Shown: piece by piece, positions 1 to 8,591 of the stretch
How positions within the stretch are numbered: the first letter of the stretch is position 1
Layout: the number at the start of each line of letters is the position of its first letter
NCBI GenBank assembly: GCA_030038755.1
Contig: JASHSK010000010.1
Location: 1-64,000 of the forward strand
Reading direction: 5' to 3'
DNA length: 64,000 nt
Origin: Gammaproteobacteria bacterium
Lineage (GTDB): Bacteria; Pseudomonadota; Gammaproteobacteria; Steroidobacterales; Steroidobacteraceae
Made by a program: the position numbers and the translations under genes
Notes under the pieces: generated by a model
What the model was told of the DNA's origin: nothing
Seen by the model: the letters and a program-made list of their open reading frames with translations, nothing else
The model's database searches: none

Positions 1-147
1 GCCGCCTGGCGCTGGATCGATCCGATCCGCGATGCCTGGGCGCAGTCCGACGAGCGCCCCAGGGGCTACACCGCGGGCAGCTGGGGGCCGGCAGCGGCCA
101 GCGCACTGATCGCGCGCGACAATTGCACCTGGAACGGCGAAGTCTGA
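1..147 (+). CDS. zwf: Glucose-6-phosphate 1-dehydrogenase, C-terminal end (partial)
   Basis: The window opens inside a gene. The 48 visible residues end with the Zwf C-terminal pattern: a W-x-W-I-D-P-I stretch, then YTAGSWGP, then a last W near the stop. Zwf oxidises glucose-6-phosphate to 6-phosphogluconolactone with NADP in the cytoplasm, the entry to the Entner-Doudoroff and pentose phosphate routes. Only about a tenth of the protein is visible, so active-site residues cannot be checked. It converges on the minus-strand VWA gene, 83 bases away. Confidence 0.85.
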   Translation, partial: AAWRWIDPIRDAWAQSDERPRGYTAGSWGPAAASALIARDNCTWNGEV

Positions 148-230
148 GCGGGGGTCGTGCGGCGGGGCGCAGATCGCGGCTCACCGGAGGCCGCCCCCGG
201 CCGCGCCAATGCCCCCTCAGGTACCCAGCG

Positions 231-1340
231 TCACAGTATGCGGCTGAACCACAGCACCGAGAGCCCCGCCGACATGAGCGCCAGCAGCGCCGCCACGGCG
301 GTGAACATCGACGTGATCTCGGTTTCCTTGGTCTCCACGACGATGCTCTTGCTCAGCAGCCGGTACACGGCCTGCAGATCCTCGGCGCTGCCGGCGCGGA
401 AATACTGCGCGCGGGTGATGTCCGCGATCTGCTTCAGCGCCCCCTCGTCGAGCTGCGCGCGCATACGCCAGCCACCAAATCCGACGATCTCGCCCTGGGG
501 GGTCCCGAAGCCGACCGTGTAGACCCGCACTCCGTGGTTGGCAGCCGTGCGCGCCGCCTCGATGGGATCGGGCCCGGCGTTGGTCGCCCCGTCCGTCAGC
601 AGGATGATGACGGCGGATTTATCCGAGCCGGGCTCCACCGGCACCGCCTTCTTCTTCGGCGCGGCTCCCACCGGCCTGCCGCGATCGGCGAAGTTGTTGA
701 ACGGGTCGAAGGAATCTCCGGAGGTGAACGGATCGATGCCGAAGTCCTCATCCGGGAACAGTGCCGATAGCGCCGTGAGGATGCCCGAGCCGACCGCGGT
801 GCGCGGCTGCAGCTCGAAGCGGTCGATCGCCGCATTCAGACTGGCATGATCGACGGTCGGCGGCTGCACCAGGAAGGCGGCACCGGCAAACGCGACGATG
901 CCGATGATCACGCCGCGCGGCTGCTGGGCGATGAACTGCTTGGCGGCCGCCTGCATGGCCTCGATGCGCGAGGGGTGGATGTCCGTGGCACGCATGCTTC
1001 CCGAGACATCCATGGCGAGGATCACGGTCGACTTGTGTGACGCGACGCTCATGACCGCCGCCGGGCGCGAGATACCGACGATCATCAGCGTCAGCGCCGC
1101 GAGGAACAGTGCCGGCGGGACGTGACGCCGCCAGCGGCTGGTCCCGACCATCGCCTGCCGCAGCAGCCCGAAGTTGCCATAGCGGACCGCCGCCTTGCGA
1201 CGTCGCTGCAGCAGCAGCGAGTACACCAGCACCGCCAGCGGCACCAGCAGCAGCAGCCACAGGTACTGCGGCGACAGGAAGGACAGCGGAAAGTGCGCGA
1301 ACAGCCCCGGATGAGGCGGCGGCGGTGCAACGGGTTTCAT
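231..1340 (-). CDS. VWA-domain membrane protein, BatA-like
   Basis: A 369-residue protein with a hydrophobic pair near the N terminus (about residues 27-45 and 77-92), a von Willebrand A domain with an intact MIDAS (D111-V-S113-G-S115, later a TDG motif), and one C-terminal membrane segment near 345-365. This is the BatA/Aer layout. It is the last gene of a MoxR-DUF58-VWA operon; its ATG overlaps the DUF58 stop by 4 bases (ATGA), so translation is probably coupled. Known MoxR/VWA pairs act as AAA-ATPase chaperones for assembly or metal insertion in envelope or redox complexes. The client here is not evident. BatB/BatC-type genes are not seen. Confidence 0.88.
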   Translation of the reverse strand: MKPVAPPPPHPGLFAHFPLSFLSPQYLWLLLLVPLAVLVYSLLLQRRRKAAVRYGNFGLLRQAMVGTSRWRRHVPPALFLAALTLMIVGISRPAAVMSVASHKSTVILAMDVSGSMRATDIHPSRIEAMQAAAKQFIAQQPRGVIIGIVAFAGAAFLVQPPTVDHASLNAAIDRFELQPRTAVGSGILTALSALFPDEDFGIDPFTSGDSFDPFNNFADRGRPVGAAPKKKAVPVEPGSDKSAVIILLTDGATNAGPDPIEAARTAANHGVRVYTVGFGTPQGEIVGFGGWRMRAQLDEGALKQIADITRAQYFRAGSAEDLQAVYRLLSKSIVVETKETEITSMFTAVAALLALMSAGLSVLWFSRIL

Positions 1341-2290
1341 GACGCGACCCTCTGTGGCGGCGTGGCCGCCGGCGCGTGTGTGGGAGGCACGGCAGCTGCG
1401 CCGAAACGCCGGCGGCGCATTTGTGTGAAGCGCACGACCGCATCGAGCAGATCGTCCGCGGTAGACAGCTCCAGGCAGTCGACACCGGCCTTCGCGAACC
1501 GCGCCCGCAGCGCCTCTTCTTCGCGCTGGGCAGCCGCGGCGAACCGGCGCCGAAAGCCGCGGTCGTAGGTGTCGACCAGCAGCTGCTCACCGGTCTCGGA
1601 ATCCTGAAACGCCAGCAGCCCCATGTCCGGCAGCTGTGCCTCGGCCGGATCCAGCAGCCGGATCGCGACCACATCGTGGCGGCGCGCAAGGAAGCCGAGC
1701 GGCTTGTCCCAGCCGGGAGTACTGATGAAGTCGGAGACTACGAACACCACGGCGTGACGGCGCAGCATGCCCGCGGCCTGACGCAGCACCGAACCGAGAT
1801 CGGTGGGCGCCCTGCGCACCAATCGCGGGCGCGAGGACAGCAGGTTGAGCAGGTGCAGGACCTGGCGGCGCCCGCCGCGCGGCGGCACTATGCGATCCAC
1901 CCCGGCGCTGAACAGAATCGCGCCGCAGGCATTGCCGCGTCCGACCAGCAGCCGCGCCAGCACCGCGACGAACTCGGCCAGCACCGTGCGCTTGAAGACC
2001 GCATCGGATCCGAAATCCACCGAGGGGCTGAGGTCGAGCACGAACCAGGCCGTGAGCTCGCGGTCCTCCTCGTACTCGCGCACGTGCAGTGTCTGCATGC
2101 GCGCACTGACATTCCAGTCGATGTAGCGCACGTCATCGCCGGGCTGGTATTCGCGCAGGTTCGCCAGATCGATCCCCGAACCGCGAAACAGCGTGCGATA
2201 GTCGCCCTGCAACAGCCCGTCGAGCCGCCGCAGCACCGTCCACTCGAGGCGGCGCAGGATTGCTTCAGGCGTTCGCGCTGACGCGGGCAT
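1337..2290 (-). CDS. DUF58 domain-containing protein
   Basis: A 317-residue cytoplasmic-type protein with the DUF58 signature around residues 30-60: the block REYQPGDDVRYIDWNVSAR, followed by a VWA-like fold with a DLSPSVDFGS MIDAS-like stretch near 80-90. The start is set at the ATG giving MPASARTPEAILRR; upstream codons in frame would overlap the MoxR gene far more and lack family similarity. It overlaps the MoxR gene by 26 bases and the VWA gene by 4, so the three form one operon. DUF58 proteins are known partners of MoxR ATPases; the molecular role is not settled. Confidence 0.9.
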   Translation of the reverse strand: MPASARTPEAILRRLEWTVLRRLDGLLQGDYRTLFRGSGIDLANLREYQPGDDVRYIDWNVSARMQTLHVREYEEDRELTAWFVLDLSPSVDFGSDAVFKRTVLAEFVAVLARLLVGRGNACGAILFSAGVDRIVPPRGGRRQVLHLLNLLSSRPRLVRRAPTDLGSVLRQAAGMLRRHAVVFVVSDFISTPGWDKPLGFLARRHDVVAIRLLDPAEAQLPDMGLLAFQDSETGEQLLVDTYDRGFRRRFAAAAQREEEALRARFAKAGVDCLELSTADDLLDAVVRFTQMRRRRFGAAAVPPTHAPAATPPQRVAS

Positions 2291-3281
2291 GCGTATCGAG
2301 CACCTTATCGGGTGCGGCCACGCTGCGCATGAGGCGCTGCACGACCTGATCGGTGGTGAGATTGTCCGCCAGCGCCTCGTAGGACAGCACGATCCGGTGG
2401 CGCAGCACATCCAGCGCCACGTCCGTGACGTCCTCGGGCAGCACGTAGTCGCGGCCGCGCAGGTACGCGAGCGCCCGGCCGCACTCGATCAGAAAGATGC
2501 TCGCCCGCGGTGAGGCACCGTACAGGATCATCGGGCTCAGCTCCTTCAGACCGACACGCTCCGGATTGCGCGTGGCCGTGACGAGACGCACCGCATAGCT
2601 GATGAGCGCGGGGTCGACGTACAGCGCACGCACCACGCGCTGTGCCGCCAGCAGTTCGTCCGCCGAGGTCACGGACGACACGTCGGCTGCCGGCCCGGTC
2701 ACCCGCTCGACGATGGCGAATTCCTCGTCGTGGGTCGGATAGCCGACGAGCACCTTCATCATGAAGCGATCGACCTGCGCTTCGGGCAGCGGATAGGTGC
2801 CCTCGGTCTCGATCGGATTCTGGGTTGCGATCACGACGAACGGACTCGGCACGCCGTGGGTCTCGCCGGCGATCGTCACCTGGTGCTCCTGCATGACCTC
2901 CAGCAGCGCACTCTGCACCTTCGCCGGCGCGCGGTTGATCTCATCGGCCAGCAGCAGATTGGCGAACACCGGGCCGAGCGACGTGGTGAACTCGCCGGTC
3001 TTCTGGTTGTAGATGCGCGTGCCGACCAGGTCCGCGGGCACCAGGTCCGGCGTGAACTGAATGCGGCGAAATCTGCCGCGCATTGCACGCGCCAGTGTGT
3101 TGACCGTCAGAGTCTTCGCAAGACCCGGCACACCCTCGACCAGCAGATGGCCGCCGGCCAGCAGTGCCACCAGCACGCGCTCGAGGAAGTGGTCCTGGCC
3201 GACCACCACCTTCTTCACTTCGTAGAGCAGCTGTTCCATCTGCGGAGCCGGAGCCGTCGTGCCGCTGTTGCCGTTCGTCAT
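2265..3281 (-). CDS. MoxR-family AAA+ ATPase
   Basis: A 338-residue AAA+ protein. Walker A is GVPGLAKT (residues 50-57), Walker B is LLLADEINR (about 109-117), sensor 1 is ATQNP, and a MoxR-type lid follows. The start is chosen at MTNGNSG because an AGAGG ribosome site sits about 9 bases upstream; a nearby upstream ATG overlaps that site. It leads the DUF58 and VWA genes and presumably powers a chaperone-like reaction with them. The gene is separated from the upstream protease by about 80 bases. Confidence 0.93.
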   Translation of the reverse strand: MTNGNSGTTAPAPQMEQLLYEVKKVVVGQDHFLERVLVALLAGGHLLVEGVPGLAKTLTVNTLARAMRGRFRRIQFTPDLVPADLVGTRIYNQKTGEFTTSLGPVFANLLLADEINRAPAKVQSALLEVMQEHQVTIAGETHGVPSPFVVIATQNPIETEGTYPLPEAQVDRFMMKVLVGYPTHDEEFAIVERVTGPAADVSSVTSADELLAAQRVVRALYVDPALISYAVRLVTATRNPERVGLKELSPMILYGASPRASIFLIECGRALAYLRGRDYVLPEDVTDVALDVLRHRIVLSYEALADNLTTDQVVQRLMRSVAAPDKVLDTHARVSANA

Positions 3282-3363
3282 AATCTGCTGACCTCTCATT
3301 GGGTCCCACGGCGCAGGATGCGCCCGCTTCACACTCTGCCGTCGCTCGAGCTGCGGTGCCTCG

Positions 3364-4473
3364 TCACAGCGGGTTCTCGCCAATGGCACGGGCAGCGTTC
3401 TCGATCGGCACTGCAAAACCGATGCCGGCCCACACGCGTGCCCCCGACGGGTTGACGATGGCCGTGACGATACCCACGACCTCGCCGTCACGGTCGACCA
3501 GCGGCCCGCCCGAGTTGCCCGGGTTCACCGGCGCGTCGAACTGGATGAGATTGGTGAGCTTCGGCGGGGTATGGTCCGGATCGTCGAACTCGCGTTTGAG
3601 GCCCGAGACGACCCCGGCGCTGACCGACGGGCCGATTCCGAACGGGAAGCCGGTCGCGACCACGGTATCCCCCGGTCGCAGATTGGCGGTGGAGGCGAGC
3701 GCCGCGGCCGGCAGCTCATCCGGAAGGTGTTTGGGCTGCAGCACCGCCAGATCGTTCTCCGGCTGAGCGCCCACCAGGTCGGCGTCTGATTTGGAACCGT
3801 CAGCGAAAACCACGACCCAATGATCGGTGCTCGACACCACGTGCAGCGCCGTGAGGATCTTGCCGGTGTCGGTCACGACCACCCCGCTGCCGATCGCATC
3901 GGGTTGCGGCTCATCGGGCGAACCGGTCACCAGTGGCCGATCAGGCAGGTCGGGCGCGGCCTTGCCGTCATGCCCCTGGCCCTGCGGCGCCTGTTCGGGC
4001 GCATCGTCGGAGCCGCCCGAGTGTCCGCCGTGTCCCTTCGCGGCCTTCGCGGCCTTCGCGGCCAGAGCTGCCTCATGCTGCGGGGAGAGGAATCCCTCCA
4101 CCTCCACGACCGAGGGCGCGACGATGGCCGCAGCGCGCGCCGTATCGGCGGGCGGCTCGGGCGTATGAGTGATTGTGTAATGTACCGCCGCGTCGATGTC
4201 ATCCTGCGTCAGCGCGCGCGGCAGCGGATGCGCGAGCGAATAGATACCGACCGCCGCGAGCGCGATCAGCGCGCTCGCCACCATCAGCACCGGGCGGTCA
4301 TGACGCCGGTAGAAGCCTTTGATGTGCGCCCAGCCCCGCTCGATCGCCGAGGGTTGCTCGGGAAGCGGCTCCGGCGTGGGTGCCCCCGGCGTGCCGGATG
4401 CGTCACTCACCCACGCGGAAGCGCCGGCGCTGCGCTTGCGCGTCGCTCGGCTGTACAAGGCTTGCCTTTTCAT
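3364..4473 (-). CDS. Membrane-anchored S1C trypsin-like protease without PDZ domain
   Basis: A 369-residue protein. A cytoplasmic N-terminal tail of about 60 residues precedes one membrane segment (about 61-82). A low-complexity linker rich in Ala, Lys, Gly and His (about 130-190) leads to a chymotrypsin-fold protease with the full triad: H211 in TALHVV, D241 in ENDLAVL, S321 in NPGNSGGPL. The chain ends right after the protease domain, where DegP/DegS proteins carry a PDZ domain. It is therefore likely a periplasm-facing, constitutively accessible protease. It lies upstream of the MoxR operon in the same direction, but the gap of about 80 bases leaves co-transcription open. Confidence 0.85.
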   Translation of the reverse strand: MKRQALYSRATRKRSAGASAWVSDASGTPGAPTPEPLPEQPSAIERGWAHIKGFYRRHDRPVLMVASALIALAAVGIYSLAHPLPRALTQDDIDAAVHYTITHTPEPPADTARAAAIVAPSVVEVEGFLSPQHEAALAAKAAKAAKGHGGHSGGSDDAPEQAPQGQGHDGKAAPDLPDRPLVTGSPDEPQPDAIGSGVVVTDTGKILTALHVVSSTDHWVVVFADGSKSDADLVGAQPENDLAVLQPKHLPDELPAAALASTANLRPGDTVVATGFPFGIGPSVSAGVVSGLKREFDDPDHTPPKLTNLIQFDAPVNPGNSGGPLVDRDGEVVGIVTAIVNPSGARVWAGIGFAVPIENAARAIGENPL

Positions 4474-4975
4474 AGCGTGTGGTTCCCTGCGCTACTCGCG
4501 CCGACCGGCCTTTCCGCCGCGCAGCACCTCAGCGTCCTGCCTGCGGCACTTCGGTGCCCTACCTGCGCTGCTAGCGCCAAACCTAGTCCATCTGTGCGCC
4601 CGAATGCAAAGGCCGCTGACGGAGGCGAATTCGACCCCAAAAGCCCTTAACGCCAGCATCGCCCAGATGGAGGACGACGGGAAGTCCCCCCTGCTGAGCT
4701 CGACCGGCTCTCCTGCAATGCGACGTCGAGGTTGCTTGCGGCCTCCGATCCGGGTGGCGACGGTAACGCGCGTCGCCGGCGATCGCCGCAAGGCACGCCG
4801 TCGCCTGCACGGGTGCCCTGCAAGGGCCTGATTCTTATGTGGGAAAGCGCCGGCGGCGGCCGAGTGTGGCTCCCTGTGCGCGACCGCGGTAGGCTCTATC
4901 GCCATGCCCGGCGGGCGCGGCGCCGCGTCCGACCGCGCCTCACGCCGGTCAACTCATTAACAAAAGAGCACATTC
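4474..4975. other. Intergenic region between divergent genes, no gene seen
   Basis: About 500 bases between the protease gene (leftward) and the zinc-ribbon gene (rightward). Open frames here have no recognisable family, no good ribosome site and arginine/proline-rich composition typical of GC-rich noise. It should hold the promoters of both flanking genes, but I cannot point to a convincing -35/-10 pair. Confidence 0.5.
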
Positions 4976-5293
4976 ATGGCCATCAAACGTCCCTCGAAGA
5001 GCCGCGGCACGCCCGTGCGCAAAACCGTCACCTCGGCGCCGATTCGACACGTCGAGGTGCGACCACACCATCAGATGGTCCCAGGGGAAATGTACACCGG
5101 CTGGCTCTGCAAGAACCGCGCATGCGGGCTCGTCATTGCGATCTCCCCGCCGCCGGCGGGGGCCAGGCCGGCGGCACCGGACCATGACGATCAGCTCACC
5201 GCCCTGAAGTGCCCGCACTGTGGTGATGAGGATCTGTACCGCTGGAGCCTGCGCGCCGAGCATCCGTACGCGCAGAAGAGCGCAGCCGGCTGA
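4976..5293 (+). CDS. Small zinc-ribbon-like protein
   Basis: A 105-residue soluble protein of unknown function. It has a basic N terminus and two cysteine pairs, C-x5-C (CKNRACG, about residues 45-51) and CPHC (about 79-82), spaced as in a zinc ribbon. No signal peptide or membrane segment is seen. The ATG follows an A-rich AAAAGAG stretch that may serve as a weak ribosome site. It stands alone between a divergent protease and a TetR regulator. Zinc binding is inferred from the cysteine pattern only. Confidence 0.7.
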   Translation: MAIKRPSKSRGTPVRKTVTSAPIRHVEVRPHHQMVPGEMYTGWLCKNRACGLVIAISPPPAGARPAAPDHDDQLTALKCPHCGDEDLYRWSLRAEHPYAQKSAAG

Positions 5294-5318
5294 CCGGGCG
5301 GCGGCCCGCGCCGGTCAG
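5290..5318 (+). terminator. Candidate hairpin terminator
   Basis: Inverted repeat CTGACCGG ... CCGGTCAG with perfect 8-base arms and a GC-rich 13-base centre that can extend the pairing. It overlaps the stop codon of the zinc-ribbon gene. No T-run follows, so it may act as a weak or factor-assisted terminator. Confidence 0.4.
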
Positions 5319-5349
5319 AGCGTGCTCGCTACCGCACACGACCGTAACC

Positions 5350-6081
5350 ATGGCCAGGCCCCGACAGGTCTCCGACGAACAGATCCGCTCCGCCGCGCGC
5401 AAGGTGTTCCAGCGCGTGGGCATCAATGCGCCCGTGGCGCTGGTCGCCAAGGCATTGGGAGTGACTCCGGCCGCGTTGTTTCACCGCACCGGCTCGAAGG
5501 AGCAGCTGTTCGTCATGGCGATGACGCCCGTGGAGCCTCGGCACTTCAAGGTGATCCAGGCGTTACGCGCGGGTCCCCTGCCCGACGGATCGGTCGACCA
5601 GCAGCTGACCGAGATCCTCACCCGTCTGAGTGCCCATCTGGCGGTGGTGTGCCCGAATATCTTTCTGATGTTCGCCGCCGGATTCGCGCGCACGCGACGT
5701 CGCGGACTCAGCGACGCTACGCGGCACGAGCTGGCGGCCTGGCTGCAACGCGCGAAGCCGCTCGCGCCATGGCATTTCCGCAGCGCCGCCGTCATGGCCG
5801 AAGCGTTGGTGGGTAGCATCGAGGCACGACATTTCTGGGGATTCCTGCACCGGCACCGCACGTCGGTGGCGGCCGAGGAGCGCTTCGTGCGCGCACTGAT
5901 CCACGAGCTGCTCGGTTCCACCGCATCGTCCGGAGTCGAGCGCGCTGCACGCCGCGCCCCGCGTGCCGCCGCGAACGCTGCGACCCCCACGACCTCCACG
6001 ACCCCCACGATCGCTGCGACCGCCGCGACCGGCACGACCGCCGCGACCGGCGGCGCGGCTATTGACGCGACTGATACCTAA
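5350..6081 (+). CDS. TetR-family transcriptional regulator
   Basis: A 243-residue protein. The N-terminal 50 residues form a TetR helix-turn-helix (IRSAARKVFQRVGINA ... LGVTPAALFHRTGSKEQL). The middle is a helical ligand-binding domain of no recognised ligand type. The last 35 residues are a low-complexity Ala/Thr tail encoded by a roughly periodic ACGACC/GCGACC-rich tract. It lies upstream of and co-oriented with the secreted cassette at 6310-9545 and may regulate it or itself; an inverted repeat overlaps its stop codon. The ligand and targets are unknown. Confidence 0.85.
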   Translation: MARPRQVSDEQIRSAARKVFQRVGINAPVALVAKALGVTPAALFHRTGSKEQLFVMAMTPVEPRHFKVIQALRAGPLPDGSVDQQLTEILTRLSAHLAVVCPNIFLMFAAGFARTRRRGLSDATRHELAAWLQRAKPLAPWHFRSAAVMAEALVGSIEARHFWGFLHRHRTSVAAEERFVRALIHELLGSTASSGVERAARRAPRAAANAATPTTSTTPTIAATAATGTTAATGGAAIDATDT

Positions 6082-6093
6082 CGCTAGGGTTAG
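6078..6093. promoter_or_regulatory. Inverted repeat, possible regulator site
   Basis: CTAAC-GCTAGG-GTTAG, perfect 5-base arms with a 6-base spacer, overlapping the stop codon of the TetR gene and about 215 bases before the secreted cassette. The size fits a TetR operator half-site pair, but only the sequence symmetry supports it. Confidence 0.3.
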
Positions 6094-6309
6094 TAATGAC
6101 CGTGACGCCGGGCGACGTCATGGCCATACGGCACCCGTCGGATTGCCTCATTCAGAAGCATCCACTGGGTCAGAATTCGGGGGCAGCTGAGCACATTCAC
6201 ATCGGATCCGTCGTCCGGTCGCTCGACTCGGCGTTGCGATCAGCTCGACGGGCAGACTTGCGGGAGCACCGCAGACAGCGCTACCGCGAGCAGTCACGCG
6301 AGGCAATCC

Positions 6310-7233
6310 ATGCACAGGTCCAGGCAACCCGCAGTGTGGCTGGCGCTGCTTTGCTCGGCGGCCGCCACGGCGCTGATTCCTCATGCGGCCGCGGCGCAGT
6401 CGCTGCTGGATGGCTACTGGAATCCGCTGTTCGATGAGGACGTCAATGAGCGCATTCCCGGGCCCGATCAGGGTGATTACGCGGGTCTGCCGGTGACCCT
6501 GGCGGCCGTGTCGGTCGCCCACACCTGGGATCCGGAGCGTCTGACACTGCCGGAGCTGCAGTGCCGGCCGCACCCCTCGATCTATGGCTTTCGCGGCGTA
6601 GGGAATCTGCGCATCTGGGAGGATCGTGATCCGTACACCAACATACAGACGCAGATCGAAACCTGGATCATGTGGCAGTCCCAGCATCGACACATCTGGA
6701 TGGTGCCGCATCCGCATCCGCCACCCTGGGCGCCCGAGAGCTGGCAGGGCTTCTCCACCGGCAGGTGGGTCGGCAACGTGCTGGAAGTGCACACCGACAT
6801 GGTGAAGGCCGCCTGGACGCGCCGCAACGGCCTGCCCACCGACGACAAAGCAACCATGGACGAGCGCTTCTTCCGCTACGGGGACATCCTCACCGACATC
6901 ATGATGATCTCCGACCCGCAATACCTGAGCGAGCCGCTGGTCAAGAGCAACGAATTCTTCCGCCAGGCCGATGGAGCCATGCAGCCCTATCCGTGCAACC
7001 AGGTCGATGAGGTCCCCCGCGCCGAGGGCATCGTCCCGATGCACCTGCCCGGCCCCGATGCGATGATGGATGAGTACGCCGTGCGTAACGGTGTACCCAT
7101 CCAGGCCACGGTCGGCGGCGCGCAGACACAGCTGCCCGAGTACCAGGATGCGATGCTGAAGATGCCGCCCAATCCGCCGCTGTCCCAGATCGAGAAGGCG
7201 GAGCAGAAGATCATCAACAACGAAGAGCAGTAG
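6310..7233 (+). CDS. Secreted protein of unknown function, RNG/DPxYL family (copy 1, A-type)
   Basis: A 307-residue protein with a clear signal peptide (hydrophobic about 8-24, cleavage near AAAAQS). I do not recognise a named family. It contains an N-terminal DGYWNPLFDEDVNERIPGP block, a GDYAGLP motif, and a later TRRNGLP ... DPQYLSEP core. The same core occurs in the proteins at 8592, 50490 and 51276, so all four are paralogues of one secreted family. It is followed 34 bases later by the degenerate MBL-fold gene, so they are probably one operon. No metal-binding or catalytic motif is obvious. Location is probably periplasmic. Confidence 0.8.
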   Translation: MHRSRQPAVWLALLCSAAATALIPHAAAAQSLLDGYWNPLFDEDVNERIPGPDQGDYAGLPVTLAAVSVAHTWDPERLTLPELQCRPHPSIYGFRGVGNLRIWEDRDPYTNIQTQIETWIMWQSQHRHIWMVPHPHPPPWAPESWQGFSTGRWVGNVLEVHTDMVKAAWTRRNGLPTDDKATMDERFFRYGDILTDIMMISDPQYLSEPLVKSNEFFRQADGAMQPYPCNQVDEVPRAEGIVPMHLPGPDAMMDEYAVRNGVPIQATVGGAQTQLPEYQDAMLKMPPNPPLSQIEKAEQKIINNEEQ

Positions 7234-7267
7234 GCGGCGTGGGCCCCACCTCTTCACGGAGTCGGCG

Positions 7268-8467
7268 ATGAATACATTCAGCTGCGAGAGGAGCGGCGGA
7301 TGCGAACGCGCTCACCGGGGCGGTCTGGCGCTGCTGCTCGCAGCGGCGGGCGTGCTGACCTGGCCGGCCGGCGCGCCGGCGCAGGCGCAGACGCAGACAC
7401 CGGGCACAGGGCCGCAATCCGCCGGCAGCAGCAGCACGGATGATTGGGCCAACCCGAATTTCTATGCCACTTATCAGGGCGATGGGCAGATTCATCCGTG
7501 GCACGCCCAGGGTGGCGTGTGGCTCATGGCCGGAGAACCCGGCATGTCCAATGTGGCCGTCCAGATCGGCAACGAGGGCGCGCTCGTCGTGGATACCGGC
7601 GTGAAACCCATGGCCGACAAGCTGCTCGCGCAGATCCAGCAGCTCGCGCAGCAGCAGGCCGGCGACCAGAAGGCCATCCGCTACGTGGTCGACACCGACG
7701 GGCTGATGGACCACATCGGGGGCAATGCCGTGATCCGCGAAGGTGGCAGCACCATCGTGGCCGGCAACTTCCAGTTCGATAATCCAGGCCTCACGCCTGG
7801 AGCGTCGGTGATCGCGAACCAGAACGTGCTGATGCGCCTGGTTCAGGAGAGCTCGAGCGGCTACGCGAATGCGGCGCCGCAGGCGCTGTGGCCGACCGAT
7901 ACCGAAGATTTCGATATCTACAACGTCCACTTCGACGGCGAGGCCGTGCAGCTGTTTCACCCGCACATGGCCACGACCGACGGCAATCTGATGGTGATGT
8001 TCCGGCGCTCGGACGTGATCGCCACCGGCGACATCGTCGACATGACCGGTTATCCGCTCATCGATACGGCGCGCGGCGGCACGATCGACGGCGAGCTGGT
8101 CGCGCTCAATCACATCATCGAGATGGCCGTCCCGGAGGATAAGCAGGAGGGCGGCACGATGATCATTCCGGGTCACGGCCGGCTGTGCGATCAGTCCGAC
8201 GTCGTGCATTACAAGAACGTCATCACGATCATCCGCAACCGCATTCAGTACTACAAGAACCAGGGCAAGACACTGCCACAGGTGCTGGCTCTGAAGCCGA
8301 GCGCCGACTACGACGATCGCTGGGGGCATGACAGCGGTCCGTGGACCACGCGCCAGTTCATCGAGGCCGTCTACAAGACTCTGCCGGCACGGGGACCGAG
8401 CTTCTCGATGCTCAACGAGACGGTGGTTCCCGCCACGGCCGCCGTCGCGGGCGGCAGGTCCTATTGA
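7268..8467 (+). CDS. Secreted MBL-fold protein with degenerate metal site (copy 1)
   Basis: A 399-residue protein with a signal peptide ending near AQAQ, then a metallo-beta-lactamase fold. The strand IGNEGALVVDTG and the final VIATGDIVDM and IIPGHG motifs are typical. However the zinc motif normally read as THxHxDH is here TDGLMDHIGG: the first two histidines are replaced by D and L, while the D-H pair remains. The third ligand region reads MATTDGN, without the usual histidine. It is therefore unlikely to be a normal dizinc hydrolase. Its closest relative in the window is the gene at 49491. It sits between two members of the RNG/DPxYL family. Confidence 0.85.
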   Translation: MNTFSCERSGGCERAHRGGLALLLAAAGVLTWPAGAPAQAQTQTPGTGPQSAGSSSTDDWANPNFYATYQGDGQIHPWHAQGGVWLMAGEPGMSNVAVQIGNEGALVVDTGVKPMADKLLAQIQQLAQQQAGDQKAIRYVVDTDGLMDHIGGNAVIREGGSTIVAGNFQFDNPGLTPGASVIANQNVLMRLVQESSSGYANAAPQALWPTDTEDFDIYNVHFDGEAVQLFHPHMATTDGNLMVMFRRSDVIATGDIVDMTGYPLIDTARGGTIDGELVALNHIIEMAVPEDKQEGGTMIIPGHGRLCDQSDVVHYKNVITIIRNRIQYYKNQGKTLPQVLALKPSADYDDRWGHDSGPWTTRQFIEAVYKTLPARGPSFSMLNETVVPATAAVAGGRSY

Positions 8468-8510
8468 TCGGCACCGACCCATCCGTCCGACGCGGGCATC
8501 GCACAGGACA

Positions 8511-8586
8511 GACGCGAACCTCGCAGACGGACGCGAACATCGGAGACCGACGCGAACATCGGAGACGGCCGCGAACATCGGAGACA
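8511..8586. repeat. Four 19-bp tandem repeats upstream of the copy-1 B gene
   Basis: Four head-to-tail units of 19 bases, consensus GACGCGAACATCGGAGACC, at 8511, 8530, 8549 and 8568. Units 2 and 3 are nearly identical; units 1 and 4 have a few changes. They fill the 124-base gap between the MBL-fold gene and the next gene and end 5 bases before that ATG, where its ribosome site should lie. They could be a regulator array or a slipped-strand expansion. Confidence 0.9.
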
Positions 8587-8591
8587 CATTG

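Noticed and set aside
4492-4905. 137-residue minus-strand frame in the 4.5-4.9 kb gap
   Set aside because: No ribosome site, no recognisable domain and noise-like composition.
8511-8586. Tandem repeats considered as a CRISPR array
   Set aside because: Units are directly adjacent with no unique spacers and there are no cas genes.
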